Numbered from the stretch's first letter, positions 43,133 through 51,734 are shown. The stretch is DNA of 64,000 nucleotides from Pedobacter steynii (GCF_001721645.1 NZ_CP017141.1:744001-808000); one strand, 5' to 3'. Made by a program: numbers and translations. Notes: a model not told the origin generated them from the letters alone.

Positions 43133-43545
43133 TGGGTTTTATCGAAATGCAATAGCCAGTGGTTCCCATATTTATCCTTTAAATCACCAAACAAAGCACC
43201 CCAGAAGCTATTTTCCAATGGATGTGTTGCCGTTCCTCCCTCAACCAGGCGCTGGTAACAGTTACGGGCTTCCTCTTCCGTGCTACAGTTGAGCATCAGC
43301 GCAACAGCATTACCTTTCACCAAACCTTCCTTGCCCACCATATCCGAACCCATAATCCGGATTGATCCCCTGGTCAGCGTTGCCTGCAAAATATATCCTT
43401 TCATCTTCTCCGGCATCTTTTCCGATAGCGGAGATGCACCGATCGTTTGAAAGCTAAGCTCTCCACCCAGACAGGACTGGTAAAAAGTCATCGCCTCCCG
43501 GCAATTGCCAGCAAAAGTTAAATAGGAGTTGATAGATGTGATCAT
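43129..43545 (-). CDS. PhnB-like VOC-family protein
   Basis: This 138-residue cytoplasmic protein matches the PhnB/3-demethylubiquinone-like branch of the VOC superfamily, opening TSINSYLTFAGNCREAMTFYQSCLGGELSF and containing LMLNCSTEEEARNCYQRLVEGG and the closing DKYGNHWLLHFDK. The name comes from phn gene neighbourhoods, but no phosphonate function has been shown for it and it is not adjacent to the phosphonatase operon here. Metal ligands are degenerate in this branch, so enzyme activity is uncertain. Confidence 0.87.
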   Translation of the reverse strand: MITSINSYLTFAGNCREAMTFYQSCLGGELSFQTIGASPLSEKMPEKMKGYILQATLTRGSIRIMGSDMVGKEGLVKGNAVALMLNCSTEEEARNCYQRLVEGGTATHPLENSFWGALFGDLKDKYGNHWLLHFDKTQ

Positions 43546-43605
43546 GACGTATTAGATTATGAATTCAAACTTAGCAGGAACCTCAAAAAAAAACCTTGTG
43601 TAAAA

Positions 43606-43635
43606 ACGACAATTAACAGGGTTGTTTACGACAAT
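43606..43635 (+). promoter_or_regulatory. 8-bp direct repeats 22 bp apart upstream of the GlxA-type regulator
   Basis: ACGACAAT occurs at 43606-43613 and 43628-43635, 22 bp apart. AraC-type regulators bind two direct half-sites about two turns apart, so this is a candidate autoregulatory operator. It is 10-40 bp upstream of the -7 box at 43645. Confidence 0.45.
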
Positions 43636-43644
43636 AAAACACAA

Positions 43645-43652
43645 TATCTTTG
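43645..43652 (+). promoter_or_regulatory. -7 promoter element of the GlxA-type regulator gene
   Basis: TATCTTTG matches TAnnTTTG exactly, with TTG at 43622-43624 20 bases upstream as the -33 element. It predicts a start near 43660, only about 7 bases before the ATG at 43667, and rules out the frame-extended start at 43622. Confidence 0.65.
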
Positions 43653-43666
43653 GTATCAAATCCAAT

Positions 43667-44644
43667 ATGCAGATGAAACATATCTCCATCTTAGTTCCTG
43701 AAACAGCGGTCATAGAATCTATTGCTGATCCCGGCTATCTTTTTAGAATGGTCAACGAATTTCTGGAATCCTCAGGAAAACCTGCTTTATTTAACGTACA
43801 GCTGGTTGGCTTATCAAAAGAGACCAGATTGAATAACAGCCTGTTTTCCGTACATGCCGATCAGCTACTTTCCGAGGTGAAAAAGACAGATATGATCTTT
43901 ATCCCTGCATTGAGCGGTCATATGAAAACCGCTCTGGAACTGAACAAAGAATTTGTTCCATGGATCGTTGACCATTACCACAAAGGGGCTGAAGTCGCTT
44001 CCTTATGTATCGGCGCTTTCCTGCTTGCCTCTACCGGTTTACTCAAGGGAAAGCAATGCTCTACCCATTGGTTGCATGCAACGGAATTCCGGGAAATGTT
44101 CCCGGATGTAACCCTGGTTGATGGCAGCATCATTACTGAAGAACAGCGGATTTATTCCAGTGGAGGTGCCAACTCCTATTGGAACCTACTCCTGTATCTG
44201 GTAGAAAAATATACCGATCGCGATACCGCCATTCTGGCTTCTAAATTCTTTGCGATTGATATCGACAGGGAAAGTCAGGCTGCATTTATGATGTTTCAGG
44301 GACAGAAAGACCATGAAGACCTGGAAATCAAAAAGGTCCAGGAATTTATTGAAAGTAATTTTCAGGATAAGATTACTGTAGATCAGCTGGCGGCCATGTC
44401 TGCACTTGGCAGAAGAAGCTTTGAGCGCCGGTTCAGGAAAGCGACCAACAATACCGTAATTGAATACATCCAAAGGGTAAAGATCGAGGCTGCAAAAAGA
44501 AGCTTTGAAAGCAGCAGAAAGAACATTACAGAAGTCATGTTTGATGTTGGGTATACAGACACCAAAGCTTTTCGTGATGTGTTTAAGAAGATTACCGGAC
44601 TCACTCCTATTGAATATAGGAATAAGTACAACAAGCAATCTTAA
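43667..44644 (+). CDS. GlxA-family transcriptional regulator (DJ-1/PfpI plus AraC HTH)
   Basis: This 325-residue regulator joins an N-terminal DJ-1/PfpI-like sensing domain (about 1-190; FLVPE-like opening HISILVPETAVIESI and VASLCIGAFLLAS containing the elbow Cys) to a C-terminal AraC-type DNA-binding domain (about 215-320; DKITVDQLAAMSALGRRSFERRFRKAT and ITEVMFDVGYTDTKAFRDVFKKITG). Such proteins respond to small metabolites and repress or activate nearby genes. A second ATG at 43673 is an alternative start. The next gene, 19 bases downstream, is another AraC-type regulator, and both may control the nitrilase-family gene that follows. Confidence 0.93.
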   Translation: MQMKHISILVPETAVIESIADPGYLFRMVNEFLESSGKPALFNVQLVGLSKETRLNNSLFSVHADQLLSEVKKTDMIFIPALSGHMKTALELNKEFVPWIVDHYHKGAEVASLCIGAFLLASTGLLKGKQCSTHWLHATEFREMFPDVTLVDGSIITEEQRIYSSGGANSYWNLLLYLVEKYTDRDTAILASKFFAIDIDRESQAAFMMFQGQKDHEDLEIKKVQEFIESNFQDKITVDQLAAMSALGRRSFERRFRKATNNTVIEYIQRVKIEAAKRSFESSRKNITEVMFDVGYTDTKAFRDVFKKITGLTPIEYRNKYNKQS

Positions 44645-44663
44645 TCCTTCCATAGCAGCTGAC

Positions 44664-45464
44664 ATGCAGGTATTGCCTTCCCCCCACCTTTCCCATATCG
44701 TAAAACACTTTCTCCTGATTGAAAGTGATCATCAGGAACTGATGGAACATCATTTTTTTCCGGATGGCAATTCGGGAATGGTCTTTCATTTTGGAGATCC
44801 TTTTCTTCAACATCCCGAAAGCTTTATCTACGGGCAGGTAAGCAAATTCCGGCGAATTCAATCCAAAGGCAGAATTGGAATGCTGATTGTCGTTTTTCAA
44901 CCCCATGGAGCCCACATGATGCTGGCTATGCCAGCGAATGAGCTCAATGACCAGATCATTTCTTTAGCTGAACTCTGGGGAGCCGGGGCAAGGATCTTAC
45001 AGGATCAGATGCTAAATGCTCCTGATCACCGGAGCCGGATAGCACTCGTAGAAACCTTCCTGAGCAACAAGCTCAGCACCAGTCTGAGCATAGACCCGCA
45101 CATTCAGCAAAGTCTGGATCTGATCTATACGAATCATGGCCTGAGCCCGATAAGCGAAGTCCATAAAATACTCCAGATCAGTGAAAGACAACTGGAAAGA
45201 AAATTCAAAGAAAACATAGGCATCTCTCCCAAATATTTCTCCAATATCATCAGGTTACAATTCTTTTTAAAGTTGTTCCGAACCACATCGGCGAAAAAAA
45301 ACCTGACGGAAATTGCTTATGAAAGCGGGTATTATGACCAGGCACATTTAATCCGGGAATTCCGGAAAAGTGTAGGACTCAGCCCGGGCCAGTACATCTT
45401 TAAAACAAACCGGCTGGCGGTAAACCTCGTTCAGCTTAGTCCGCTACTGAACAGTGTTTTGTAA
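44664..45464 (+). CDS. AraC family transcriptional regulator (DUF6597-type N-terminus)
   Basis: From the ATG at 44664 the protein has 266 residues. The N-terminal part (about 1-125, LPSPHLSHIVKHFLLIES and MVFHFGDPFLQ) matches the DUF6597-like cupin-type sensor domain common in Bacteroidota AraC proteins. The C-terminal HTH region (about 150-260) has HKILQISERQLERKFKENIGISPKYFS and the second helix-turn-helix LTEIAYESGYYDQAHLIREFRKSVGLSPGQY. I chose the ATG 20 bases after the upstream stop, because the longer frame (from 44505) overlaps the GlxA-type gene. The effector is unknown. Confidence 0.92.
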   Translation: MQVLPSPHLSHIVKHFLLIESDHQELMEHHFFPDGNSGMVFHFGDPFLQHPESFIYGQVSKFRRIQSKGRIGMLIVVFQPHGAHMMLAMPANELNDQIISLAELWGAGARILQDQMLNAPDHRSRIALVETFLSNKLSTSLSIDPHIQQSLDLIYTNHGLSPISEVHKILQISERQLERKFKENIGISPKYFSNIIRLQFFLKLFRTTSAKKNLTEIAYESGYYDQAHLIREFRKSVGLSPGQYIFKTNRLAVNLVQLSPLLNSVL

Positions 45465-45466
45465 GA

Positions 45467-45488
45467 ACAAAGCCGATGTCGGCTTTGT
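45467..45488 (+). terminator. Weak hairpin after the AraC gene
   Basis: ACAAAGCCG pairs with CGGCTTTGT around a 4-base loop directly after the stop; no T-run follows, so it may only attenuate read-through into the nitrilase-family gene. Confidence 0.4.
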
Positions 45489-45571
45489 ACAATTTCCATC
45501 TCTTTTTTACTGATAGTTTTGTCTTATTCTTTTCCGTAATCACAACCGGCGGGAACAAATCAAAAATCAAG

Positions 45572-46528
45572 ATGATGAAAACACTAAAAATCGCAACCGC
45601 ACAATTTGAGAACCGTAGTGGAGACAAAGACTATAACCTCAGCCGTATCAACGAGCTCTCTGCCCTTGCAGCAGCTTCAGGCGCAGAGGTGATTTCCTTT
45701 CATGAATGCAGCATCACCGGATATACTTTTGCAAGAACACTTAATAAGGATCAGATGCTCGGGCTGGCTGAATACATACCCGATGGTCCTTCCATTCAAA
45801 AATTACAGGAAATTGCCAGCGCGCATCAAATTGTTGTTCTGGCAGGCCTGTTCGAAAAGGACAGCAATAATGACCTGTTCAAGGCTTATGTAGCCGTAGA
45901 TAAAAACGGACTGATCGCCAAATACAGAAAGCTCCATCCTTTTATTAACCCACATTTAAAACCTGGAAACGAATATGTGATTTTCGATCTGTATGGCTGG
46001 AAATGTAGTATTCTGATCTGTTATGATAACAACATCATTGAAAACGTACGGGCTACAACCCTGCTTGGTGCACAAATCGTTTTTATGCCGCATGTGACCA
46101 TGTGCACCCCTTCCACCCGTCCCGGTGCTGGTTTCGTAGCTCCCGAATTATGGGAGAACAGGGTAAACGACCCTACCTCAGTCCGTGCAGAATTCGAAGG
46201 ACTAAAAGGGAGGGCCTGGTTAATGAAATGGCTTCCCGCAAGAGCTTATGACAATGCCATTTATGCCGTTTTCTCGAATCCTATAGGAATGGATGATGAT
46301 CAGCTTAAGAACGGTTGCTCCATGATTATTGATCCCTACGGTGATGTAATTGCGGAATGTCGTAAACTCGATGATGACATTGCCATCGCCTCAATCAGCC
46401 CCGATAAACTGGAAAAAGCAGGCGGATATCGTTATATAAATGCCCGCAACCCGGCACTATACCGGCATATCATCGGACAGGCACATGAACCTCATCAGCA
46501 GGTCGTCTGGTTAGATGATAAAAAATAG
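45572..46528 (+). CDS. Nitrilase-superfamily carbon-nitrogen hydrolase
   Basis: This 318-residue enzyme belongs to the nitrilase superfamily (amidase/carbamoyl hydrolase branch), cleaving C-N bonds of amides or carbamoyls. The catalytic triad is visible as Glu in AEVISFHECSITGY, Lys in KYRKLHPFI and Cys in WKCSILICYDNNI. The start is set at the double ATG at 45572, right before the characteristic MKTLKIATAQFENRSGD. The length and the WENRVNDPTSVRAEFEGL loop are normal. It may be controlled by the two AraC-type regulators directly upstream. Substrate unknown. Confidence 0.92.
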   Translation: MMKTLKIATAQFENRSGDKDYNLSRINELSALAAASGAEVISFHECSITGYTFARTLNKDQMLGLAEYIPDGPSIQKLQEIASAHQIVVLAGLFEKDSNNDLFKAYVAVDKNGLIAKYRKLHPFINPHLKPGNEYVIFDLYGWKCSILICYDNNIIENVRATTLLGAQIVFMPHVTMCTPSTRPGAGFVAPELWENRVNDPTSVRAEFEGLKGRAWLMKWLPARAYDNAIYAVFSNPIGMDDDQLKNGCSMIIDPYGDVIAECRKLDDDIAIASISPDKLEKAGGYRYINARNPALYRHIIGQAHEPHQQVVWLDDKK

Positions 46529-46547
46529 CCGTCAATGTATACAAAAA

Positions 46548-46578
46548 AATGGGGCTGAATAATTAATTCAGCCCCATT
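46548..46578. terminator. Bidirectional intrinsic terminator
   Basis: A 13-bp stem (AATGGGGCTGAAT with its complement) around a 5-base loop, flanked by A-rich sequence on the left and TTCT on the right, lies between the convergent nitrilase and META genes. Confidence 0.8.
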
Positions 46579-46607
46579 CTATAAAATATCTATATCGGAT
46601 CAGCTCC

Positions 46608-47681
46608 TTATCTGGTCAATCCGAACATCAATACCAGACGATTATTCTGATAAAAGTTTAAGGTCTGATCAGCTACATCAAATCGGAAGTCTTTACTGCC
46701 TAATATGCCTAAAAACTTACTTTCCAATGCGCTTAAATTTTGATCTAAACAGGCACGACGGGTACTGGCAGCAGGGCCAAATGCAATGGTCTCTTTTCCG
46801 GCTTCATAAGTACCAAAATAGTTATTGCAGCCTGAGTTACCATTAAAACGCTTTTCAGCCGGGTTAAAGTTAATGGTAACCGGTGATTCTGATTGGGTTT
46901 CCCCATTCATTTGAATCAATTTCCATTTATTGCCGGCAATAAATTTCCAGATATCATGATCAGTATGGTTTGTACCTTCTTTTCCATTGCTAAATTCCAG
47001 CGTCTTTACTCCTCCTTTATAAAAAGCCATGGTATGGCCATTCGATTCCAGTCTGAAAGTCTTTCCGTTTAAAGTGCTGGTAAATTCATACTCCAGCTTA
47101 TTTACTTTTTCATCCGAACAAGCCATTAGCGTGGAAGCGATATTTCCAATGGTAATCGCCTTAGTTTTCTCCTCATAGCTGAAGCTGCCAAAGATCCCGT
47201 TACATCCTCCTGAGCCAGACAACTTCTGACCTTTAGGATCTAAAGTCAAATGAATTTTACCGCCTTCAACCGCTTTGCCATTCATTCTTACCAGGGTCCA
47301 TTTTTGATTGGCTACCGCCTCCAACGGATCTTCTACAGCGCCCGCAACTGCCACTTTCTGTTTCCTGATTACCTTTTTTAATTTGTAGGTATAAATGGAC
47401 GCATCAGCAGGGACATTCTTTCTTTTAGTACGGATCACAGAAAGCGTATAGCGATACCCTTCCTGGTGTCTGAAGCCCTGAATCTCGCTATAGAACAACT
47501 CCCAGTTTTTACTATTCTTATATTTTACCTGTAAACAATTCATTGGACCAACTCCCGTGCACGCAGCCCTGTCTTCCTTTACTATCAGTCTGATAACTTC
47601 AGCAGCCATTGTACTGGAAATACTTCCCAAGACAATTAACAAGGACAAAATTCCCTTTTTTGTAATGATACTTTTTAACAT
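46608..47681 (-). CDS. Secreted DUF4377 protein with two META domains
   Basis: This 357-residue exported protein has a signal peptide (ILSLLIVLGSISSTMA, cleaved near 26). A DUF4377 domain (about 28-115, with ACTGVGPMNCLQVKYKNSKNWELFY) is followed by two META domains (about 127-235 and 247-350). Each META domain has the LVRMNGK/LIQMNGE opening, an internal SGCNG/SGCNNYFG turn, a strand ending in AC (MACSDEKV, RRACLDQN) and the FYxGG/FYQNN closing strand. META domains are linked to heat-shock-like or motility phenotypes in other bacteria. Combining both families in one chain fits envelope stress, but the function is unknown. Confidence 0.88.
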   Translation of the reverse strand: MLKSIITKKGILSLLIVLGSISSTMAAEVIRLIVKEDRAACTGVGPMNCLQVKYKNSKNWELFYSEIQGFRHQEGYRYTLSVIRTKRKNVPADASIYTYKLKKVIRKQKVAVAGAVEDPLEAVANQKWTLVRMNGKAVEGGKIHLTLDPKGQKLSGSGGCNGIFGSFSYEEKTKAITIGNIASTLMACSDEKVNKLEYEFTSTLNGKTFRLESNGHTMAFYKGGVKTLEFSNGKEGTNHTDHDIWKFIAGNKWKLIQMNGETQSESPVTINFNPAEKRFNGNSGCNNYFGTYEAGKETIAFGPAASTRRACLDQNLSALESKFLGILGSKDFRFDVADQTLNFYQNNRLVLMFGLTR

Positions 47682-47779
47682 TTTGTGTGTATTTATAATG
47701 TATTTTAACCTTTGTCCATTTAACCGGACGTTAATATCCTTACAATTCTCACACCAAATAAAATAAGAATCAGAACCGC

Positions 47780-48487
47780 TTAGTTTACTGTAATGCTTAA
47801 AGTTGCTATGCGCTCAATGCTTTCAAAAGCCTGTCCGGTTACTTTTTCATTGTGACCTGCTTCCAGTAAATAGCTACCACTCCATTCAGGATTAAAGGTT
47901 GTTTTTCCATCAGCACGGGTCTTTATTTGTTTCACCCATCCTGCCGGAGCAAATACAGAAATAGCAACTCCTGCAGCTGGCTGTGCTTTAAAGTGACTGC
48001 TTAAGGTGATTTCTTTACCTTTTTTCAAAGCCGCCAGTGCATCTACAAAAATGCCCAGTTCTGCTTTATTCGCCAATGCGCTATTGCCCGTATCTGCTTT
48101 GCCTACACTTACCAATGCAGCTGCATTGAACTGATATTGTGTTTTACCTGCAATCTCTTTAACAATATGGCTGATGCTTAAGGTATAAACACCATCTGTT
48201 GCCGGTGTAAAGCTGGCCACAAAATGATCTGCTGCCGGCGTTACTTTTAGCTGCTCTTTTTCTCCCTTAGGGTTGATGAGCCATAGGCTAAACTCTTTGG
48301 TATCCGACCACCAGTCTGCCAGTTTCTCCGGTGCGTTTTCTCCAGGCTCACCATAGAAAATTTTCACTTCCTGAGCGGTTCCTTTTTTACCGTTTGCTGC
48401 TGTTCTGATAAACAGGGCGTGGGCAAATAACTGGTTTACGCTGAACATCAGGATCAGCGATAGTGCTAGTGTTTTTAGTTTATTCAT
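47780..48487 (-). CDS. Exported DUF4198-like protein
   Basis: The 235-residue protein has a signal peptide (1-22, ending QLFA) followed by a mature N-terminus AHALFIRTAANGKKGTAQEVKIFYGEPGE. Such an N-terminal His after cleavage, followed by a beta-sandwich, is typical of DUF4198 proteins linked to transition-metal uptake (CopC-like or nickel-transport periplasmic proteins). It lies 24 bases downstream of the PepSY gene on the same strand, consistent with co-transcription. I infer metal handling; the exact metal is not clear. Confidence 0.83.
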   Translation of the reverse strand: MNKLKTLALSLILMFSVNQLFAHALFIRTAANGKKGTAQEVKIFYGEPGENAPEKLADWWSDTKEFSLWLINPKGEKEQLKVTPAADHFVASFTPATDGVYTLSISHIVKEIAGKTQYQFNAAALVSVGKADTGNSALANKAELGIFVDALAALKKGKEITLSSHFKAQPAAGVAISVFAPAGWVKQIKTRADGKTTFNPEWSGSYLLEAGHNEKVTGQAFESIERIATLSITVN

Positions 48488-48511
48488 TGTTCGTTTTATA
48501 ATTATTTGTGA

Positions 48512-49768
48512 TTAGGTAATACTTTCTTCGAGCACAGCAGCTTTCTTAACCGGAGGTTTAGATTTTGCAGCAATGTTATTTTTAGGTTTCTTTTTTCTTT
48601 TGCCCCACCAGATGACAAAGCCGGTTATAGGGAGAGAAGCGCCGATTAAGGAGGCAAAAAAGGCAAGAAATTTACCAGGTAAGCCCAATATAGAGCCTAC
48701 GTGAATATCGTAGTTCATTTTCCGGAGTTTTGCGGGGAAAGAGGCCTCAGAAAATTTCATATCATAAACCGGATGTGCCGGGAATTCCTTTAACGTATGG
48801 CGGTCAAAAGCAAAGCTCCTATTGTCGTAATACCTGCCTGCTGTAGGGTAGATATAGATATTAATTGTAGACTTTGCATCCGCTGTATCCGGATAACCAT
48901 AATAAAAGCCCTGTGCTTCCGGGCTTTTGCTGATTACCTGTTTCCAGGCAAGGTCCATTGCGGCCCGGGGGGTATAAAACTTATTTACCTGTAAGGAATC
49001 AGATTGAACATTCCGGTAATCGGGCAGGCTCTGGCCAGCTGAGGTAACCCAATACAAACCTTTACTATACCATTCGATCCCGTACACCATTCCTGTTAAT
49101 CCAATAGCCAGTACCACAAACAGGGAGTAAAAGCCGAGTACATTATGCAAATCATAATTGACCCGCTTAAATGAAGCCCCCCATTTTATCTGAAAACTTC
49201 GTTCTCTGGTACTTTTCGTCCATTTCTTTGGCCACCACAATACAATGCCTGTAATTAAAGTGATGACAAATATCAATGTGCTGTAATTCACGATCGGTCT
49301 GCCGATTTTATACGGCAACCACAAAAAGCGATGTCCGGAAAGTACGAAGCTGAAGAAATCCGTCCCCCCTTTTTCATGCACTTCTGTTTTAATCACCTTC
49401 CCGGTATAAGGGTTGATGTGGAGCATGGTGTTTCCCCTTCTTCCTTCTCCAAGTCCGAGGGTAACGGCTTTACCTTGCTGGTAAGCAGCATAACTGACCT
49501 TTTTATCCGGGTACAATTTCGCTGCAACATCAGATAGCTGAGAGGGAGTAAGCACCGGTTTATCTTGTTTAACTACATTCGTTTCCGGGCTTAATATTGC
49601 TTTGATTTCATCAATAAAAACGTACAAGCAACCTGTAACGCAAACGATGACCATGATAATTCCTGTTACCAGCCCCAGCCAGAGGTGAAGCCAGGCAGAA
49701 ATCCGGTAAAATAAAGAGCGTGGATGTTTTTTCTTTTTAAGGGGGGTAGTTCTGACTGTCATGGGCAA
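48512..49768 (-). CDS. PepSY-associated transmembrane protein
   Basis: This 418-residue inner-membrane protein has four transmembrane segments (about 30-52, 178-200, 215-237 and 365-390). Its periplasmic PepSY domains (about 75-135 and 285-330) include LSDVAAKLYPDKKVSYAAYQ and TPRAAMDLAWKQVISKSPEAQGFYYGYP. The family includes FpvG and PiuB, which act in iron-siderophore reduction. The distal basic tail (WGKRKKKPKNNIAA) is cytoplasmic. It is the first gene of an operon with DUF4198, and a Fur-like sequence lies upstream at 49957-49977. Iron or copper uptake is inferred, not shown. Confidence 0.9.
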   Translation of the reverse strand: MPMTVRTTPLKKKKHPRSLFYRISAWLHLWLGLVTGIIMVIVCVTGCLYVFIDEIKAILSPETNVVKQDKPVLTPSQLSDVAAKLYPDKKVSYAAYQQGKAVTLGLGEGRRGNTMLHINPYTGKVIKTEVHEKGGTDFFSFVLSGHRFLWLPYKIGRPIVNYSTLIFVITLITGIVLWWPKKWTKSTRERSFQIKWGASFKRVNYDLHNVLGFYSLFVVLAIGLTGMVYGIEWYSKGLYWVTSAGQSLPDYRNVQSDSLQVNKFYTPRAAMDLAWKQVISKSPEAQGFYYGYPDTADAKSTINIYIYPTAGRYYDNRSFAFDRHTLKEFPAHPVYDMKFSEASFPAKLRKMNYDIHVGSILGLPGKFLAFFASLIGASLPITGFVIWWGKRKKKPKNNIAAKSKPPVKKAAVLEESIT

Positions 49769-49839
49769 TAGCTAAAGGTGTGTTAGCAAAAAATAATTGC
49801 AAGCTATGCCCGTCAACAAAAAATCTCTAAATTGCATTG

Positions 49840-49917
49840 CTTTTAATTGTTCAAGGTTAAGAGTTCTTCACCATCAGGTGATCAGCCGTGCAGTTAGCGC
49901 TGTACGGCTATTTTTTT
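49840..49917 (+). ncRNA. Candidate small RNA ending in an orphan terminator
   Basis: The 331-base gap 49769-50099 contains a plus-strand intrinsic terminator (49884-49917: a 10-bp AGCCGTGCAG/CTGTACGGCT stem with one G-U, a 6-base loop, then ATTTTTTT) with no plus-strand gene in front, because the PepSY gene runs the other way. A smaller hairpin TCACC-ATCA-GGTGA lies just upstream, and a TAAATTG -7-like box at 49828-49834 could start a transcript of about 75-80 bases. It could be an independent sRNA or an antisense leader element of the PepSY operon. Confidence 0.4.
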
Positions 49918-49956
49918 AATAATTAGTTTATTTATTAACGTCCTCAAATATACGTC

Positions 49957-49977
49957 TATTTAGAATAATTACAAATA
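49957..49977. promoter_or_regulatory. Possible Fur-like box upstream of the PepSY operon
   Basis: TATTTAGAATAATTACAAATA (49957-49977) is an imperfect AT-rich palindrome with 16 of 20 outer positions symmetric, resembling Fur-type sites (ATAAT core). It lies about 190 bases upstream of the PepSY gene, rather far for an operator, and in the gap with the divergent SRPBCC gene. Low confidence without a species-specific matrix. Confidence 0.25.
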
Positions 49978-50099
49978 AACATAAGCTTTTATACAGATCT
50001 TTTTATTAACACTGATGATTTGTCCTGAATACCCCCTTAAGAATTCTGTTTTCCTCTTTTAATCTGGCCGGATTGAACTTAACTTTAATAAAAAAAGAA

Positions 50100-50522
50100 A
50101 TGGCGAGTATAGAACACATTAACGTATTGCGGGCGCCCATAGCAAAGGTATATGAGGCATTGACCACTAAAGAAGGATTGTCTTCTGTCTGGACTACGGA
50201 GTTGAATGTAAAAGCAGAGCCTGGTTTTATCAACGAGTTCAGCTTTGGCAAAGACACAGACCGGTTTGAGATCAAAACACTTGTACCTAACCAGCGCATC
50301 CTGTGGCATTGTATAGACTCCGATCCGGAATGGATAGGAACAAGTGTTTCTTTTGATTTGGAAGAGAAAAACGGAAAAACCTTTGTTACCCTGAAACAGA
50401 CCGGATGGGCTGATGTAACGGAGTTTTACCGGCATTGCAATTATAACTGGGCTTTCTTTCTATACAGTCTGAAATGCTATTGTGAAGAAGGTAAGGGCAT
50501 CAATTATCAGCAGCGACAATAG
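50100..50522 (+). CDS. SRPBCC/AHSA1-like protein
   Basis: This 140-residue protein is a compact START-like fold of the AHSA1/CalC type: SIEHINVLRAPIAKVYEALTTKEGLSSVWTTELNV, then the central strand DRFEIKTLVPNQRILWHCIDSDPEWIGTSVSFDL and the C-terminal long helix (YNWAFFLYSLKCYCEEGKG). Members bind hydrophobic ligands or act as Hsp90 activators (eukaryotic AHSA1). Its stop is directly next to the stop of the convergent FAD oxidoreductase gene. The start is the ATG at 50100; a longer frame to 50073 is less likely. Confidence 0.88.
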   Translation: MASIEHINVLRAPIAKVYEALTTKEGLSSVWTTELNVKAEPGFINEFSFGKDTDRFEIKTLVPNQRILWHCIDSDPEWIGTSVSFDLEEKNGKTFVTLKQTGWADVTEFYRHCNYNWAFFLYSLKCYCEEGKGINYQQRQ

Positions 50523-51686
50523 CTACATTTCCAGGATTTTCTTCATACTCGCTTCGGTATAACCGGCACTTGCAGTCATGCCTTTCCCTCCGATACAGGT
50601 ACGGATATGGATGCAATTGTCGATATCATATTCCAGAATCCTTTCAGTAGGGTGCTGCGGATAAAACCCGGCCCAGGTAGTCCCCATATCTCGGAGGTTA
50701 AAATTCACTATCCTTTCCCCCTCCTTCAGCATCAGTTCATTGATGTGTTGTTTTACATTAAAGCCAAGATCATCGAAATGGTTTGCTGCAGCGTATTCAT
50801 GAGAATCGCCAATGATAAAACTACCATCTACCGCTTTCTTAAAGAGCAGGTGGATTCCCCATTCTTTCAGTTCCCGGTAATGCTCAGGAATGGTCAGATT
50901 TTTAAATGAAGGGCAATACTCTTCAAAGCTCTCGTACCTTCTGATCGTTAAACCGGTCAGGATGTTTCCTTCCAATGCCACCTCCGGCATTGGAACAGTA
51001 CGCATCATTTGTAGTTTACTGACCACCTGGCCGCTGCTGGCAAACAGCTCGGGAAACAATAACTTAAATTCGTAGCCATTACAAAGTACCGCTTTATCTG
51101 CCGAATAAATCCGGCCTCCGGACAAGCGTATTTCAACTCCCTGTCCGCTGGCAGCACAATCAATTACCGGCGAATTGGTCAGTAAGGTATATCCTTTAAA
51201 TTTCCCCTGCATAAATTCCTGCAAACGATAAATCATTAAAGCCGGTTCTACACTAACTTCCTGCTCAAAGAACAACGCTTCTTTCGCATAGGTTCCTTTG
51301 ATAGCGGGATATCTGGTCAGGATCTGTTCTTTTCCAAGGATCTCCTGAGTATAACCTAAAGTATCATAATGAGCTTTTAACTCATGGATCAGGTTTTGTT
51401 CTTCCTCATCAGAAGCCAGGTATACACTGCCATTTTTTCTTACCGAAATATCAAATTCCTGCTGGATTTCCTGATAGATCTCCAGGCCCCGGACACCATA
51501 ATCAAACCATACTCCCGACATGCCGGAGGGAACCACCTGACCAAAGTTTCTTACGGTAGCACCAACCGGATAATTGTCTTTTTCCAGCTGCAACACCGTC
51601 TTACCACTTTTTAAAGCATGGTAAGCATGAAAAGTGCCCAGTATTCCTCCACCAATTACGATCAGGTCATAATGTTTAGTACTCAT
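50523..51686 (-). CDS. TIGR03364-type FAD-dependent oxidoreductase (phosphonate-linked)
   Basis: This 387-residue D-amino-acid-oxidase-like flavoprotein has the dinucleotide motif VIGGGILGTFHAYHAL at its N-terminus and the FAD-contacting GGKGMTASAGYTEASM near its C-terminus. The family often sits next to phosphonatase-type genes and is thought to oxidise an amine group of an aminophosphonate (sarcosine-oxidase-like chemistry). It is the last gene of a three-gene operon with a phosphonatase-like HAD protein and a DUF5690 transporter-like protein. The link to 2-aminoethylphosphonate or its N-methyl derivative is inferred from this context. Confidence 0.87.
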   Translation of the reverse strand: MSTKHYDLIVIGGGILGTFHAYHALKSGKTVLQLEKDNYPVGATVRNFGQVVPSGMSGVWFDYGVRGLEIYQEIQQEFDISVRKNGSVYLASDEEEQNLIHELKAHYDTLGYTQEILGKEQILTRYPAIKGTYAKEALFFEQEVSVEPALMIYRLQEFMQGKFKGYTLLTNSPVIDCAASGQGVEIRLSGGRIYSADKAVLCNGYEFKLLFPELFASSGQVVSKLQMMRTVPMPEVALEGNILTGLTIRRYESFEEYCPSFKNLTIPEHYRELKEWGIHLLFKKAVDGSFIIGDSHEYAAANHFDDLGFNVKQHINELMLKEGERIVNFNLRDMGTTWAGFYPQHPTERILEYDIDNCIHIRTCIGGKGMTASAGYTEASMKKILEM

Positions 51687-51734
51687 TTTTCAATTTTTTA
51701 ATCCTGTTTATAAGAGACCTCTTTCGGTTCTGTT

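Noticed and set aside
43622..43666. A longer GlxA-type regulator N-terminus
   Set aside because: The added segment overlaps the promoter boxes (43622-43652), so it should not be transcribed as coding sequence.
49957..49977. A certain Fur box
   Set aside because: Kept only as a low-confidence feature: the site is imperfect and lies about 190 bases from the gene, and AT-rich palindromes are common here.
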